Assembly (NCBI GenBank): GCA_950295325.1
Contig: OX485809.1
Span: 1,490,001-1,554,000, forward strand
Source of the DNA: Polytrichum commune
Taxonomy: Eukaryota > Streptophyta > Polytrichopsida > Polytrichales > Polytrichaceae
Reading direction: 5' to 3'
Length of the DNA stretch: 64,000 bases
The first letter of the stretch is position 1; every line of letters starts with the position of its first letter. The position numbers were made by a program, and so were the translations under genes. The notes under the pieces were generated by a model. The model searched no databases, had not been told where the DNA came from, and saw only the letters and a list, made by a program, of their open reading frames with translations. Shown here piece by piece: positions 44,379-59,300 of the stretch.

Positions 44379-47300
44379 ATGGCGGGGAAGAGGAAGAAAG
44401 ATGAGGCTGCTGCAGTGGCAGCTCCCAATAAACAACAGGTTGTACAGGAGGCAAAGCCAGAGAAGGCAAAGGTGAACAAGACCGGTGAGGAGGAGGATTT
44501 TCCACGAGGTATGTGTTTGTGTCTCTTCTTTTTGTTGGCTGTCATTATTGCCAAGTAGATCACACAGTGTTGGTTGAATTTTGCAGCTTTGTGAAGGACT
44601 AGCTGTGACATGAGGTTGAAAATGAGGTTCTCCAATGTCGTTAAATTGGTGATGTTCTGGAGGTGTTTTAATGAATCCTACGTTCCTTTGAATGCACAAC
44701 CTTAATTGCAGATTCAGAGTTATCTTTGCCTTCATTCCTGTCAGTATGGTCTCTCTTAAGCTTAGCTGTGATAAGAAGAGGAGCACTTCAGTCATGTTGT
44801 GTCATCCGTCAGTCAGATGTCAGCCTTAGAGATTCTTCACTACACTTTTTTGCAACGACTTTCTTCAAGAATGGAAAATTTGAGAATTTGAGAAACCTGC
44901 ACTTTCTAAATAAAGGAGGCATCCTCATGCATTTTCTTTATGTCATGGCACACTTGTCACGGCAGATAACACGTGATTTATTGACTGGTGGCTAGCCTTT
45001 CCCTTTGATTCGGCGGGATTTTGAGGAACAATTGGTGTTCCTTGTGACCACCAATTGCCTCTAGATGTCTGTCAAGAATGTGGAGGTAGGTGCGAATGTA
45101 TCAATCTTTTGCGAACCATGTACTGTACTTGATTACGTAAACACTCCGGAACACTAGTTTGAACAACTTGGTTGATTATCTCTTTGGGCATGGGACTTTC
45201 AGCTCTGTTCCATCTCGGTGATTCTGTAGGTCCAGAAAGCATGAGGATGTTTCCTCTATTCGGAAACTGCAGGTTTTACTCAAGCTTTCCAATTTTGAAG
45301 AAAGTCGTTACAACAAATGTAGTGAAGATCGAGTCACTAAAGTTGATATGTGCCTTTTTCATTCTTTGTGAGGTCCACGGAAAAAGTAGAGTTTGTTTAA
45401 TTTGTCCAACCCTGCACATCGATAGCCAGATTCCAGACCTCAAGTTCTGGGGGAATGTGGGGAATTTACAGGTGGTGCGAGTGCACTTACTCCTGCTGAG
45501 ATTCGAGAAGCGCGTCAGGAAGCAGATGCTGAGTTTGAGAAAGAGAAAGATAAAAAACCTGGGAAGAAACGAAGGGAATCCAAAGGAGGCAAGGGAGAAG
45601 CTGAGGAGGGTGATAAGCTTTTCGGCAATGTTCTGGCTGGAAAGCTCCAGAAATCTGTGGATATTCTACGATACAAAGTGAGTCTTATTATAATTATCTA
45701 TGGACCTTGACTCTGGACTTCTAATGTAGGTTTTATATTAATCTGCGGCACTTTCATTTGTTTCTAGGTTATTAGTTTTAAGAATGGAGGTGATGTCCAG
45801 TTCTATCATATAGTCAATGGTTCCTCAATATATTGACATACCTTTTTGCATTCCAACAGAGCCTTGTCGTTGGGATGAAGATTTGGGGAGTCATTATGGA
45901 AATAAATAACAAGGACATGGTTATTAGCCTTCCCGGTGGGCTACGTGGTTTTGTTCTCGCCTCAGAGGCCTCAGAGGTATTTGCAAACTCCAAAGCAAGG
46001 AGCGAGATGGTGATGAAACGGAGCAAGAAAAGAAGGAAGATGGTTGATGCTGAATGCAATCCAGCTGAGGCAGGCTTAGATGAGGTGCACCTTGTGACCT
46101 GAGATGTTGTGTGTGATGTAATTGTTGCTATAAAGAGGAGGTTGTTGTGTAGCGTAATGCTAATAATAGTTCAACTATGAACTCCATGTTGTGGTTGTCT
46201 GTTTGATTCATTGATTCAGTAGAGCTCCTCTATGTGTTTGAGCTTGGATTGAACACTTAACACTTCTTGATGCAGAGGCACTTCTTATTTGAGAAATATA
46301 CTCGATGCAAAGGAGAACAAGTGATATGTTAGATTCATTGATTTCCAAGACAACCATTGAATTGTGATGCAGGAAGATGAGGTTCCACTTTTGTCGGACA
46401 TGTTCAATGTTGGACAACTAGTGGCATGCACAGTAAGAAAACTGGAGCTTTCTAAGCAAAAGAAGGAGCATGGGAAGGATAAAGATGGAAAAAATGATAA
46501 GGGTCGACGTATTGAACTGTCTTTGAGGCTCAACTTCCTCTATGAAGGACTCTCCATTGAAGCTGTGCATGAAGGCCAGGTATGTTTTTGTTCAGGGTTT
46601 GGGGTTTGTTGTAGAGGCTCAAATTACCCATTCTTATGAATTCACAACTCGTTCCTTACTGATAGGAAGTTATATTAGAGGGAGATCCGTCAGATAGGTG
46701 TTGTGTTGAGTGACCACATTGGTGGTGGCTGTTGCTAAGTATTATATTGAGTGATCACTTGGCAGTGGTTATGCTATTTGTTCTGTGGAGTGATCATGTT
46801 GGGGGTGGTCATTGCTTTGCCTCCCCTGGATTTCTCACCAATGAAAATGTGCATAGTATCCAGTTTTAGTACATGCTACCTTTGCGACTGTATTGTGTGT
46901 GGCCTTGTATGGATAACGGCCATTATTTAATGTCATCTAAACAATGTGCAGATTGAACTACTTCGTTAATGTGGGTGCTGGGAAATATCTTGTCTGACAG
47001 GCCTTGAATGCAACAGTAACTAGTATAGAAGACCATGGGTATCTGCTGTCCTTTGGGGTGCCTGCCATGTCAGGATTCTTGCTACACAGCAACTATATGG
47101 ATGGTAAGTTGATTATGTTTAAGAACTTGTATTCTGACCTTGTACTGAAGAGCTATTTCCTTCTTGGAGAGAGCCTGAATTAAGCATTGATGTTATGTTT
47201 TTCATCCTCTTGCTTCTGGTGATGTAATGGTCTTATTGTGATCACAGGAAAAGGCACTAAACTGCGGAAAGGACAACTGGTGCAAGGTGTGGTCATCTCA

Positions 47301-50300
47301 GTAGATAAGAAACGTGGTGCAGTTGGTTTGAAGGCTAGCCCTGGTCTGGTGGCAACTAATATGGTACTCTTTGTACTTTTCTTGTATTGTATTCTCTTAG
47401 TGACACCTCCAAAATGATGCTGTATATATGTGAGTAGGTTCTGCAAAAATACTTTCTCTTCATTATATACAGATGTAGATAGCAAAGTTGAAGCTGATCA
47501 TTGAAAGTGTAGTAGATGTATGCTTATTTAATCAACTGTGTTATTTTTTCAAAACTTGTAATTGTATCTACCCTATTGCCTGGATATCTGCATAATTGGA
47601 AAATTGCTAAACGATTTTAGTACAGGTGAGTTTTTGATCAACTGTTATGATATTGCTGTGCCTGTAGGTGAAGGAATTTACAGGTCTCACCATGGAACTT
47701 CTCATCCCTGGTGCAATGGTGAATGCGCGGGTTCGGGCAGTGCTAAAGGATGGTCTTCTGCTATCATTCTTAACCTACTTCATGGGGACTGTAAGTTCGC
47801 AGTTTTTATTGTCTCCTCTACTGTTGTTTTGTTCTTTGACAAAATATCTTGCGATACTGCATGTGTACTAGCATTGGTTGGAAGATATCATCGGGATAAC
47901 CTGCTTGTTTGAAGGAAGTCAAAATGCCAGTGGAAACATGCAGAGGTAGCATTTTTTCAACAGTAACTTATACTGCCTAAAATTGGTCAATGGAGTAGCA
48001 CACTAGAGTGAATCTCTGTGAGCCTGACGAAGCTCAAAATCACTCATGCAGGTGGACATCTTTCACCTTGCGGATCCTCTGCCAGGTGTTAACTGGAGTG
48101 AGAAGTATTCGGAAAACCAGCGAGTAAGCAGAGCCACTTCTCAGTAATTATATGGTTGTGCTTATATTTTCTACCTCTGCCCAGATCTACTATAGTGCAG
48201 TATTTTAAGTCTTCCTTTCTCAGGCGTTCTAAGATTGTGATACTAAGGACACAATCTTTGTAAACCAGTAACTTTCATCAAGCCTTTTAAGCTGTTTGTA
48301 TTTGTTCCCCATGAATGATAGATTTCAGGATAGCAGTACTGAAATCATGTATTGTATTATTTTTGGTTGCAGCTGAAAGCTCGAATATTATTTGTTGATC
48401 CCATTGCAAAGTCTGTTGGGCTGACGCTCAACCCGCAACTTCTCAATCATGGCACCCCATCTACGGTACCCAATTTCTTCTTTTGCAAATAATACTTGCT
48501 AAAAAGTTTGGAATATTGAAAATAAGATTTGAAGCTCTTGAATCTTGATGGGAGAAGGCTTTGAGTTCTTTGTGCTTATCTCTTTGCAAATTCATACCTG
48601 TTGTTTGAATGCTCTGAGAACACATTCTTACATTTGCAATGTTGTAGGTACTGGAGGTTGGTGATGTCTTTACAGATGCAATTGTCCGTCGGGTGGATTC
48701 AACTCTTGGAATGCTACTTGAGCTGCCCACAAAGGAAGGTCCTGCTGCAGGCTACGTCCATGTCAGTGTTTGCGATCCTATTTATCCTCTTACTTAATTC
48801 TGGATTTAATTCTTATTCAATCGACTAGTGATAACCCACACAGTGGACATCTGATGGAAGACTTTGTGCACTGAGGCTCCTGATTAGAGAACTTAAATGG
48901 CAAAAAGAGGAATTGTCTACCATCAATCTATGAAGAGTTGTTCTGGATTAGGTGCTAGAAATTTATGACTTTCATCACTTTACAATGTAGATGTGATTGA
49001 TAATTACAAAATTTGTACCTTATAGTTACTAAAGACCCCACCAGTCCAGAAATCTGCAAGGTACACCTTAGTATAAGATTAATCCATTTAGGCTCCAATG
49101 GTGGGAGACCTTTGAACCAATGACAACCACCAATTGGGGATTTTAATGCGGGCACCTTATTGAATTTGATTTTTGTGATGTTTTCCAGCAGTTACTGGAG
49201 AGTGACAAATTGTCTTGGCATCAAATCTATATTAGTGTTGATTCTCACACATCTTTGCTGGTTTTTTCTATGCAGATTTCAAATGTAGCTGACGATCACA
49301 TTTCAAAGCTGGAAAAGAAGTATGCAGTGGGAAAGAAAGTGCGAGCTCGCATCATAGGCTTCCGAGTTATGGATGCTCTCGCTATAGTGTCTCTTAAGGT
49401 TGTTTCCACTTCTTACTCATTGGACCTTTTTTTTTACTGCAGCAGGATAATTACATAGTGAGTCTCTTATTCATACCAAGCCTGTGTTTGGCATACACTG
49501 TCTTGAACTTGTCACCAGTGCAGCATATCTGTTCTCAATCAGAAAGCATGGCTTATCCTAATTCTGTGAGAATTGTTAAATGCAGGAATCTGTTGTAGAG
49601 CAACTCCTACTAAGTCATGCAGATGTGACGCCAGGGATGATTGTTCGAGGCACTGTTGCTCTAGTCGAATCATTTGGGGCCTTAATACAATTGGCGGAGG
49701 GTGTGAGGGGTTTGTGCCCCCTTCAGCACATGTCTGAATTTGAACGCACTACTGCAAGTGCCAAGTTCCAGGTTTGTCATCATGACCGTGGATGGGATTT
49801 TCAATGCATTGGTTGTGGTGAAGTATATGGTTTTCACATGGCTTAAGATCCTCTTTTGAATCAACAATATATGAGATGATTTTTTTTGATATGGTAAGTG
49901 ATTGATGTGTCATTAGAGATGAGCGCTACATTCATTTTTTTAAACATTATGCCTTCTGCTGTCTGGAAAATTGAGCTTTGTGGTTGGTTGCTCAGGTTGG
50001 AGCGAAACTGAAGTTTCGGGTGCTAACATGTGATCATCAAACAAAGAAGATCACTCTTACTCACAAGAAGACTATGGTTGGTTTTTTTCTATGTCATAAC
50101 CTTGTTTACATTTGTTATGTAAACACATGACTACTGATTATCACTCTTTTCTTCCCTGGTTGCTGATACCTATAAGTGTTGTCTACAGCATGTACCCACA
50201 ATGATAATGTTTACAATGATAACTGTAGATGGCATGGGATGCCTTCAGTCCTGATTTGTGGTTATTATAGGGGTTGCTCATTCTGTCTTTATATCAACCA

Positions 50301-53300
50301 AATTTTACATTGCTTGTCATTTGAGGTCTTCCTTTCTTCAGTGTTTGAGTGAATTACATAATGGAGCAACTCACAACATAGTTTCCATGAGGAACTTAAT
50401 GCATGTTAATGGTGGTGTTGACATGTACATGTTGAATAATGTGGAGGTTTGTGCAGGTAACATCAAAGCTAAGTCCAATAACAAGCTATGAGGATGCGGT
50501 GGAAGGTCTAGTGACGCATGGATGCATTACAGGCGTTGAGGAGTTTGGCTGTTTTGTCAGCTTTTATAATGAAGTGAAAGGGCTCGCTCACAAGTACGGT
50601 TTCAGAGCATTTGGTCAATAGATTGTTCCCTTCATGTGCTCTAACCTCTTTTGAAATCTATCAGTGTATTATGGATTGGAGCATTCCTAGAGTTTCTACA
50701 ATAGGGCTCAGATCAACGTTCTTCCATTGATCACATTAGAATTGCTGGTGTCCCTTGATATAGGTCAGAGCTTGGGCTCCAAGCAGGTGTACAAGCCAAC
50801 ACTGTATATCAGGTTGGTCAGAGCATCAAGTGCCGTGTTCTACGCTCTGATCCTTCGTCTCGCCGCCTCTCCATCAGCTTTGTCACAACTTCTACTAGGT
50901 TCATATCTATCCAATGTTTGATTTTGAAAGTCTCTATTGAGTTGCTTTTGTCAAAGTAGACAAGAATGTTGGTTTTTTTCTTCCTTTCAACCTCTTTGGG
51001 TGTGTTAACTGGGGTTGGATGTATTGAAGAAGTTTTACCAATTCAGTATTGATAGTCTCTCTGGCATTGTGAGGATAATATCCACACCCTGTGTTTTGAA
51101 CTTATTTATGGCATAAATCGCAGCCTTTCTGCAAATTGGAGACATTCAGATTATCAAAGAATGATCTCATTGTCCCATAGTGTGGGTGCGAGTGGTCTTA
51201 ATTGTTTACACATTTGTGCAATGGAAAGACATTAGTGTACTCATGTATAGGACAGGTATAGGACCGAGGCCATGAACATTGTTTTTCTCAAATTTGTGAT
51301 TATGTGATTCAGGGACAATGGTGTTGAGGGTGAAGGAGTGGATATCAAACCTGGAGAGATTGTTTCTGGAACTGCTGCCCATATTGGGGATAATGCCATT
51401 GTATTAGACATACCAACGGCAAAAGGGTTGGTGAAGGGATACCTTACATTTCCACACCTCTCTGATAATCTAGGTGAGGTTATGGAAAGAGTTTCACACT
51501 GTCTTGAGTCTCAAAGTAAAAACCTGGTGGTTTTTATTGTTATTGAGACTTGAGGCACCTCAAGTGATGATTATTTATTTATTTGGAATTATGAATTATT
51601 TATTGTGTGTGTGTTTTATCAGGTCACATTGACCAGATCAAGGCTATCCTTAAAGTGGGTGCAAAATTTGATCGGCTTCTCGTTCTTGGTACGGCTCTCA
51701 TGTCTTTTGAAAGTACGTAAAGTAGGATCTAATTTCTACAAAGTAGATCTATAACATCAATATTGGGTGCCTGCCTCATGTATGTGGGGATTTGATGTCA
51801 TCCAAACTCACCTTGGAGTTTTATGCAGCTGTAAGAGGTCTTTTAGTTAAATTAGTTCTGGACTAAGCATTTGAAATGCTATGGCTAGAGAAGTACCTTG
51901 TACCATTTTGTCAGACTCATCTATGGCTGACAAATCTGCTTTGCTTTGTGTGTGAAATTTTGCAGAGGTCACAGACAAGCAGAAGCTGATTGTGTCAGCC
52001 AAGTTATCACTCATACTTGCAGCTGCAGAACTTCCTTCAGACATCTCACAAGTCCAAGCTCAGTCTGTTGTTCCAGTAATAATACTTTGCCCTCTATAGC
52101 AGTCATTATGTTCCTTGATCCTTAGGATTTTGAAGGTCCTTTCTTGTTCTCAGTGGAGTTGGTCGAGCATGAAGGGACCAATCTAAAATATAGACAGATA
52201 ATCGTCTTTCCTCCTTTCACCACAAGAATCAGCAGAGATTACAAAGCAGTAATTAACTGAACATCACATCTGTAGTAAGTAGCATTATGGTTAAGGATAG
52301 AAATATCACATAAGAATAGATCAGTAGATGGTGCTGATCCATATATGCAGCCTAATCAAATCTGCGTTTGTGGAATATGGAATTTGAGAGTCATCCTTTG
52401 TTGAGAAACTACTCTGTTTTCTGTGCAGGGCTTCATTGCAAACATCACAGAGAGGGGTTGCTTTGTCCGATTTCTGGGAAGATTAACTGGTCTTGCAAGC
52501 ATTCCTCAGGTAGAAGCCTCCCCTCTGCTTTAATGTGCAGTAGAACTTAACGATGGTTTTGTGGAATGTTTTTGTTCACCTATATCACGTTGTCGTTTAA
52601 TATTTTGTGTTTGCATGTAGGTGGCGGATGAATTTGTTAGTGACCCAAGTAACCACTTCAGTATTGGACAGTCTGTGCGCGCACAAGTGCTGGAGGTATT
52701 AAAGAGCTCTACTTGGTCATTTCTAGTTTTTATGAGTAGCACTTGGCATTAGACCCCCTTCAGATGACATCCTTTAGAAGAACATGATGACATCCTTTAA
52801 TGATAGGTAAATTAAAGAATGGTGGAATATTGATGTTCTTTAGTGCACTTGAAACAACATTAGTTGTGCAAGGTCACTGGGCAAATCTACTCCCATTATG
52901 TTCAAGTTACGTACTCTGGGGAGTCATCATCTCAAATATATTGTATTTCCTTGTTATCAATCAATAAACTATTCTGGATGATGGTTATATGTAGGTTGAT
53001 GACATCCTTCTGATGAATTGCTTTGTGGTCACCATATTGTTTATTCAAGGAGATTCTGCTGCATTGGCATAGACCATTACTGGACTGTTTGTAGGTCATC
53101 AGATAAGCATGACTTCATGTGCTGTATCAATTTGTGCTAAATGTTAACGTATTGATTCAGGTCCATGTGGAGACAGGCAAATTCAGTCTTTGTTTGAAGC
53201 AATCAGTATGCTTTTCAACAGATGCATCACTGATCCATGGGTACTTCTTGGACGAGGAAAAGGTATGCAATTCTCAGTGTGATATTCTTTTGCATATGTT

Positions 53301-56300
53301 AGTGAGAACTGTGCAGTCATCTTAAAGACTGTCTCTTGTAGCTAATATGTTCTATTTTGCTTGGTACAGATCGTTGAAGCGAGTGGACCATCAAACGTAG
53401 AATGGACAGAGAGCCTGGCTATTGGGAGCTCTGTTGCTGGAGAAGTACAGGAAATTAAAGACTATGGTGTGATCATCAATATGCCAAGTCACAACGATGT
53501 TGTGGGGTTTGTCACACACTATCAATGTACCATACTCTTGACACCCATTTTCAGCCTTATTAGGCTAGTTCTTTTTGATATTGGTGGCCAGCTGTACTAG
53601 TGAAAGTTTTATCAGTTTGTACTTCATGTAGAAAGGAAATCATCTCCTTGTGTTTGTGCGTGTTTTTGTTTCTTCTTTATTCTCATTCCATTCCTCATGG
53701 CATGTGGATAACCTGAAGTAGGGCATGGATCACCAGATTACAGGGACGTTTTTGCAATCTTAATGAGACAAGTTTCTGAACATGTCCACTAATGTAACTT
53801 AGGAATGGTCCATCAATTTCAAGTGTGAATGGTTTCTTAGGAGTTCTTTGCTGTGGTTAATGCAAGGATTTCAGGCATTTTCTCTGCCTGTGCAAGCATC
53901 CATTAGGCTCTAAATTCAATCAATTGCTGCTTCTTTCAATGAATACTTCACAGCAAACAAGATTAGAGTCTGAAATTGTACTGAATTGTTAAATTTTCAG
54001 TGGGAGGGCCAGTGGAAGTGGGTAAGTCGGTACAAGCACGAGTGTTGGATATTGTAAAGGCAGATGGTATTGTGGACCTCACTCTTCGGCCTGAATTGCT
54101 TCAACTCACCGAACAAGAGACATCCACAAGTGTATCTGGAAGGAAAAAGGTGTGTACTAAACCAGGCCTGATGGATCTGCATGTACTTTTTGCAAGTTTT
54201 CTGTTCCCTCATGAAAGATGAACTTGATGTGATGTAGGTGTTCTAGACTTACCTTGATCGAAGTGTCAGAGCATGATGGAAGGTTTAAGGTTGCATGTGA
54301 ATGGTCTTGTGCTGGATTTAGGATTATCTGTAAGTTGGAAATAATCCTCTTGTTGTTACAATCAACTTGAGGAACACCAAACTGACAAAAATATCAACAA
54401 AGAGAACTGTGATTTTGCAATAAAGTTTGCACATTCCCATGAAAATAGGGATTTGCTGACTTGTTATGACGCACAACATATGATCATTGACTGATGGCTA
54501 GCCTTTTCCCTTCATTCGGTAGACTCTGAGGAACAGTTGCTGGTTCTTGTAACCACCAACTGCCTCAAGATGTCTGAATGTGGATGTAGGTGCCAATGTA
54601 TCAATCTTTTGCGAACCATGTATTGTACCTGATTATGTATACACTCTGCAACACTTTGAACAACTTGGCTGATTATTGCATCGAGCATGGGACTTAGTTC
54701 TGTCCAATCCCAAATGGGTCTTCCTGTTACCTCTAAATGTGTCAGACATTGAAGACAAGGATCCATTGTCAGGAACTGATGAAGTGAGTGGGGATGTTGT
54801 GGAAGTTGGCTTCTACCATGCAGATTGTTGTGTGTGGCCCCTGGGCAAATGGCTTGCCACCATTTGGCTATTGCCACATGTGTGATATGTTCTATATTCT
54901 ATTCTTATTTCTGTTTACTTCTTTTTAATTGCTGTTGTATTTAGTATGGAACTGTAAAAGCCCTGGATTAATCATCTCTCTTGATTTTATCATATGATGT
55001 ACTGGTCACCTTTATATGTAAGTGTTGTATGAACATCAATAACTACAAGGATATATGATTCTTCTTGTCATTCTCTCATATGTTGGTTCAATATGCGTAG
55101 AGTGATCTTTTCTCAACCATGTAGGCTTTCAGAGGTTGAGGGTTTTAATTGACAAATTTTATGTTTCTGAGTAAGGAGAGGGTGGTGAACAAACTTGTTC
55201 CTGTATCAACATGTGTTAAGATTTCTGTAGAGTTAGAACCCAGTAAGCTTAGCTGTACCTATGAACATGTTCAGAACTTGTGTTGACAAACCTGGTAATT
55301 TCTGCTCTGAAAGCAGAGGGCAAGCCCGTCAGGGACGCTGGAGCTTCAACAGAAGGTTACTGCTGTTGTTGAACTTGTCAAGGATGACTACCTGGTACAC
55401 GTTTGAGAAACCCATCTGCAGAAAATGGATTACTCAGATTTCTGTATTTGTGGAACTTGTGCTCATCTTGGCAACATTTCATATATCAGTGAATTTCTAT
55501 GATGAATGTTGCTTAGTATATTACAGCTGATACCTTGGTTGTTGTAGTGGACATTATTTTAGTTGCACAGAATTGACTAGAGTGTGTGGTTGTCCCTAGG
55601 TTTTGTCTCTTCCTGAACAAGGGAACACTATAGGCTTTGCTGCTACAGGTGACTACAACCTTCGACTGAAGGATTCGCACCAGCGTTACAGACCTGGGCA
55701 AAAGTAAGCATTTGTAGTGTGCCCATATTAGTAGGATACTAGAAATTGTAGATAATGGTACTCACACTAATTCTTGATGAATTCTAATCATAAAATAATA
55801 CTAATTGCAATGCCAATATTAGTACGAATTGATGGAGGAGTGCCATAATAAGGCTACTTGTTGAATGTGAACAGATTGATAGCCACAGTGCAACATTTGG
55901 GAGAGAAGGCTACTGGTATGAGAGTTCTTCTCCTACCAAGTAGTTCCTGTGATTCTCGAGTGATCCCTCAGACTGTGAAGAAGGCTCGCAAAGAATCCAA
56001 GTACGAGATTGGTTCTGTTGTTGCAGGAGAGGTAATTTTTTTTTTCCCTCTATTTAATAATTGTCTCTGAAATAGGAGCTGTTTCTTGAATATACTTGGC
56101 ACTTCCTAGTTTCTGGTAGCGATAATGAAGCTTGAGGATATAGCTACCCAAATCAATGCACAAGAGTGACAAGAGTGGTGTTTTGACATAGTAGACATTT
56201 GCCAAGATTGTCGATCGAATTGAAACAGCCTTAATACAAAGTTGAGCATTTTTGTGCATTGGTTTATAGTAATGCTAAGAAGTTCTTATGTTTGGTGTTT

Positions 56301-59300
56301 TGGAGTAGGTGGTGGCCATAGAGCAGCTTTACTTGATTCTTCAAGTTGGAACAAGTATGGGAGGTCGCGTTCACATCACTGAGGTGAGGGCCTCCCTAGT
56401 AGGAAATGAGATCCAGAATTTAATGTAGAAACTGATAGTTTCAAGAGTGCTTTCACTAAGATTTCGACAGGTTATGGTTTACCAAATTACTTACACACCA
56501 GACCCTGCATGACAAACCAAGAGCTATTTGGAGATCAGGACCTCCAATGGAGCTTTGCACCTGCATTCCTTCGCATCTGGAGGTTTTCTAGAGCAAATTT
56601 TATGAAATTCTTGGATAGACGATGTGCATGTCACAATGATAGTCCACTGAGATAGGCTTGTAATTGAGAACCTTTGGGAAAATCTCAATTATAAATTATT
56701 AAAAACTAAGAATAATCATTTTCTTTGAGAATCCTTCTGGCTTTAGTCTGCTTCAAACCACATATTAATTGTATAGTTGACAATGTTGAACCAAATCAGA
56801 TCCAGGATGATTATGAGGAAGGAAATCCTCTCAGCTCCTTCACAGTGGGGCAGAAGGTGAAGGGAAAAGTGCTTCAGATAATACGTGTGAAGAAAAGCCC
56901 TGGTGGGAAGCAACATATTCATATACTGGAAATGTCCATGCGGCCATCTCAGCTATCAGGTTTTGATTTCTCCTGATTTTGACTGTTTTCAAGAATTTAT
57001 GTGGCTATTGATGAAGAAGCAAAGGCGCCTTCTTGTTAAGCTTGAAAGTGAATGTGGCTATAGGAGATGTAGATGGATTAGGTTGTTCTGTGTGTTTTAT
57101 TTGAACACAAGTCTGACACAATATGCTGCTTGAATTTTTGGGTTTGAAGATTTATACAGCCTTTGAAATTTTGAATGCTCTACTTTTGAGTTTCAATGTT
57201 GTTAGATAGCTAAACAACAAAGAGGAGAACCATTGGGAAAACCTCAGGTGTAAATTTTAGGTGATCACTTTGACCCAAATGTATGTTATAGTGATCAATT
57301 TCTTGACATCCTTAAATTGGCCTGTGATCACTCTCAGATATTTTGGAGGCTGACATGGGAACAGCAAAATCTAGAAACCTTCCGATTCTCACTGAACTCA
57401 CAACAGGTCAAGTTTTGACAGCTTATGTGCAAGAGGTTACTGAGGAATGGGCTTGGCTGTTGGTGGGGCCCCATCTTCGAGGACGCTTGTTTGTTCTGGA
57501 CTCCTCGACGAATCCTAAGGAATTAGCAAAGTTCCAGGATAGGTTCAAAGTTGGCACAGCTGTGAGCTGCAGGGTGAAATCTATAGATCATGAGAAAGGG
57601 GCGTTAGATTTGACTTTGAAGTCCACAGCTGCAAATACTAAGAAGGCAGAATTTGAAGTTCCTCAGATAGATGATCAGCACTTGTTGACTGGTGTGGCCA
57701 GTGCAATAGGAGTTGAAATTGAAAAAGGAGATATTTTGGGTGGGCGAGTTGCACGTGTGAATCCTGGTGTTGGAGGCCTCAGTGTGCAAATTGCACCATC
57801 TTTGTTTGGGAAAGTTCATGTCACCCACCTCAGTGACTTCTGGCAAGATGACCCAGCGACAGGTTTTAAGGAAGGCCAGTTTGTGACATGTGTGGTTCTG
57901 GATGTTGGCAAATCCTTAAGTGGGAGGCCACAGGTGGACTTAACACTGAGGCCAACTCTAGGTGGATCACCAGGAACAATTTTTGACGAAAGTGACAAAA
58001 TTACTTCAAGGTTTGCTTACCACACCCAAACTCTTCATCAAGAGTTGGTTTGCTATGATTTTCTAATGGTTGTTTTGCATACAGTATCAATATTTTATCT
58101 ACACTTGGTTGTTTTGCGTACAGCACCTTCCTTCTTTGGTAAGTTTTCTGTGCATTCTTGGTGGTATTGTGGAGGTTCGAATGAAGAACATTCTATATTG
58201 GGTCATTGAGGGTCAAACTCCATTTTGCCATAACCAGAGGTGATAAAACGAGTTTGACTGTCAATGAACCAAATTAGCTTGCTCTTCATTCAAATTCAAA
58301 CACTACCTCCTAGCATGCACCACAAGTAGAAAGAAAATTTTGATTCTGTATAAAACCATCCAATCGGAGATTAAAGGGGACCAACTCATGAGGAAAACTC
58401 CCATTGAATTAAAGGATAACTCTAATATCTTCTGGTTATTTTGTGACACTCCCAGATTTTGTGCATTATTCTAAGCACTGTATGTACATCACAAGGAATG
58501 GATGTGCATTTTTTATTTTCCCATAATATATTTGGATGCCTTAATGGAATCATTTTACACAAGTTTTGTTATGTTCGTACACAACTATTGCACTTTGTTT
58601 TATTCATGCTCGGATTAATCTTAAACAGGGCGGTTTCACCTGTCATCAACAGCATAGAAGATCTGAAGGTTGGATCACAAGCTCAGGTTAGACACTCCTC
58701 CTTTTAGACTATGTGTGTCTACCAAGTAGTGACACGATAATTTGTCTGGTCGTAAATTGAAGAGTCATCCTTTTAGACAATTCAAATAACTATCTTAAGT
58801 AGCTACTAGTGCTTAGTACTGAGTATTCTCCTGTGTGACTGTTTTGCATCTCTCAAGGTCATATTGCCACATTCAAGCCAAGTATAGCAGTGTGGCAGAT
58901 AGTAAGCAGTCAAGAGATGATTGTATTGCAGAATGCATTGAAAATCAGGGCATTGTTGCTCTGTCAAAACTTCCAATAGAAGGCATATTGCCAATTAGGA
59001 TTCTATGGTGGAAAGGATTGGCAGTCACTAGAGTTCACATGTACCTTTACACATTAATACAAGACTTGGGCTCGTAGCTACTACTTTAGGAGCTTGTGTT
59101 CAAGATTTGACATAAATTATTTCTAAATTAAAATTAAAATTCCTCTTAATCCTACAAGTTAACCGATCTCCTTGATCTTGTACCTTTCTGTGTAGGGGTT
59201 TGTGAAGAGTGCCACCAGCAAAGGATGTTTTGTTACTCTGGCACCTCATGTGGATGCAAGAATCCTTGTTTCAAATTTATCTGACACATTTGTTCAAGAT

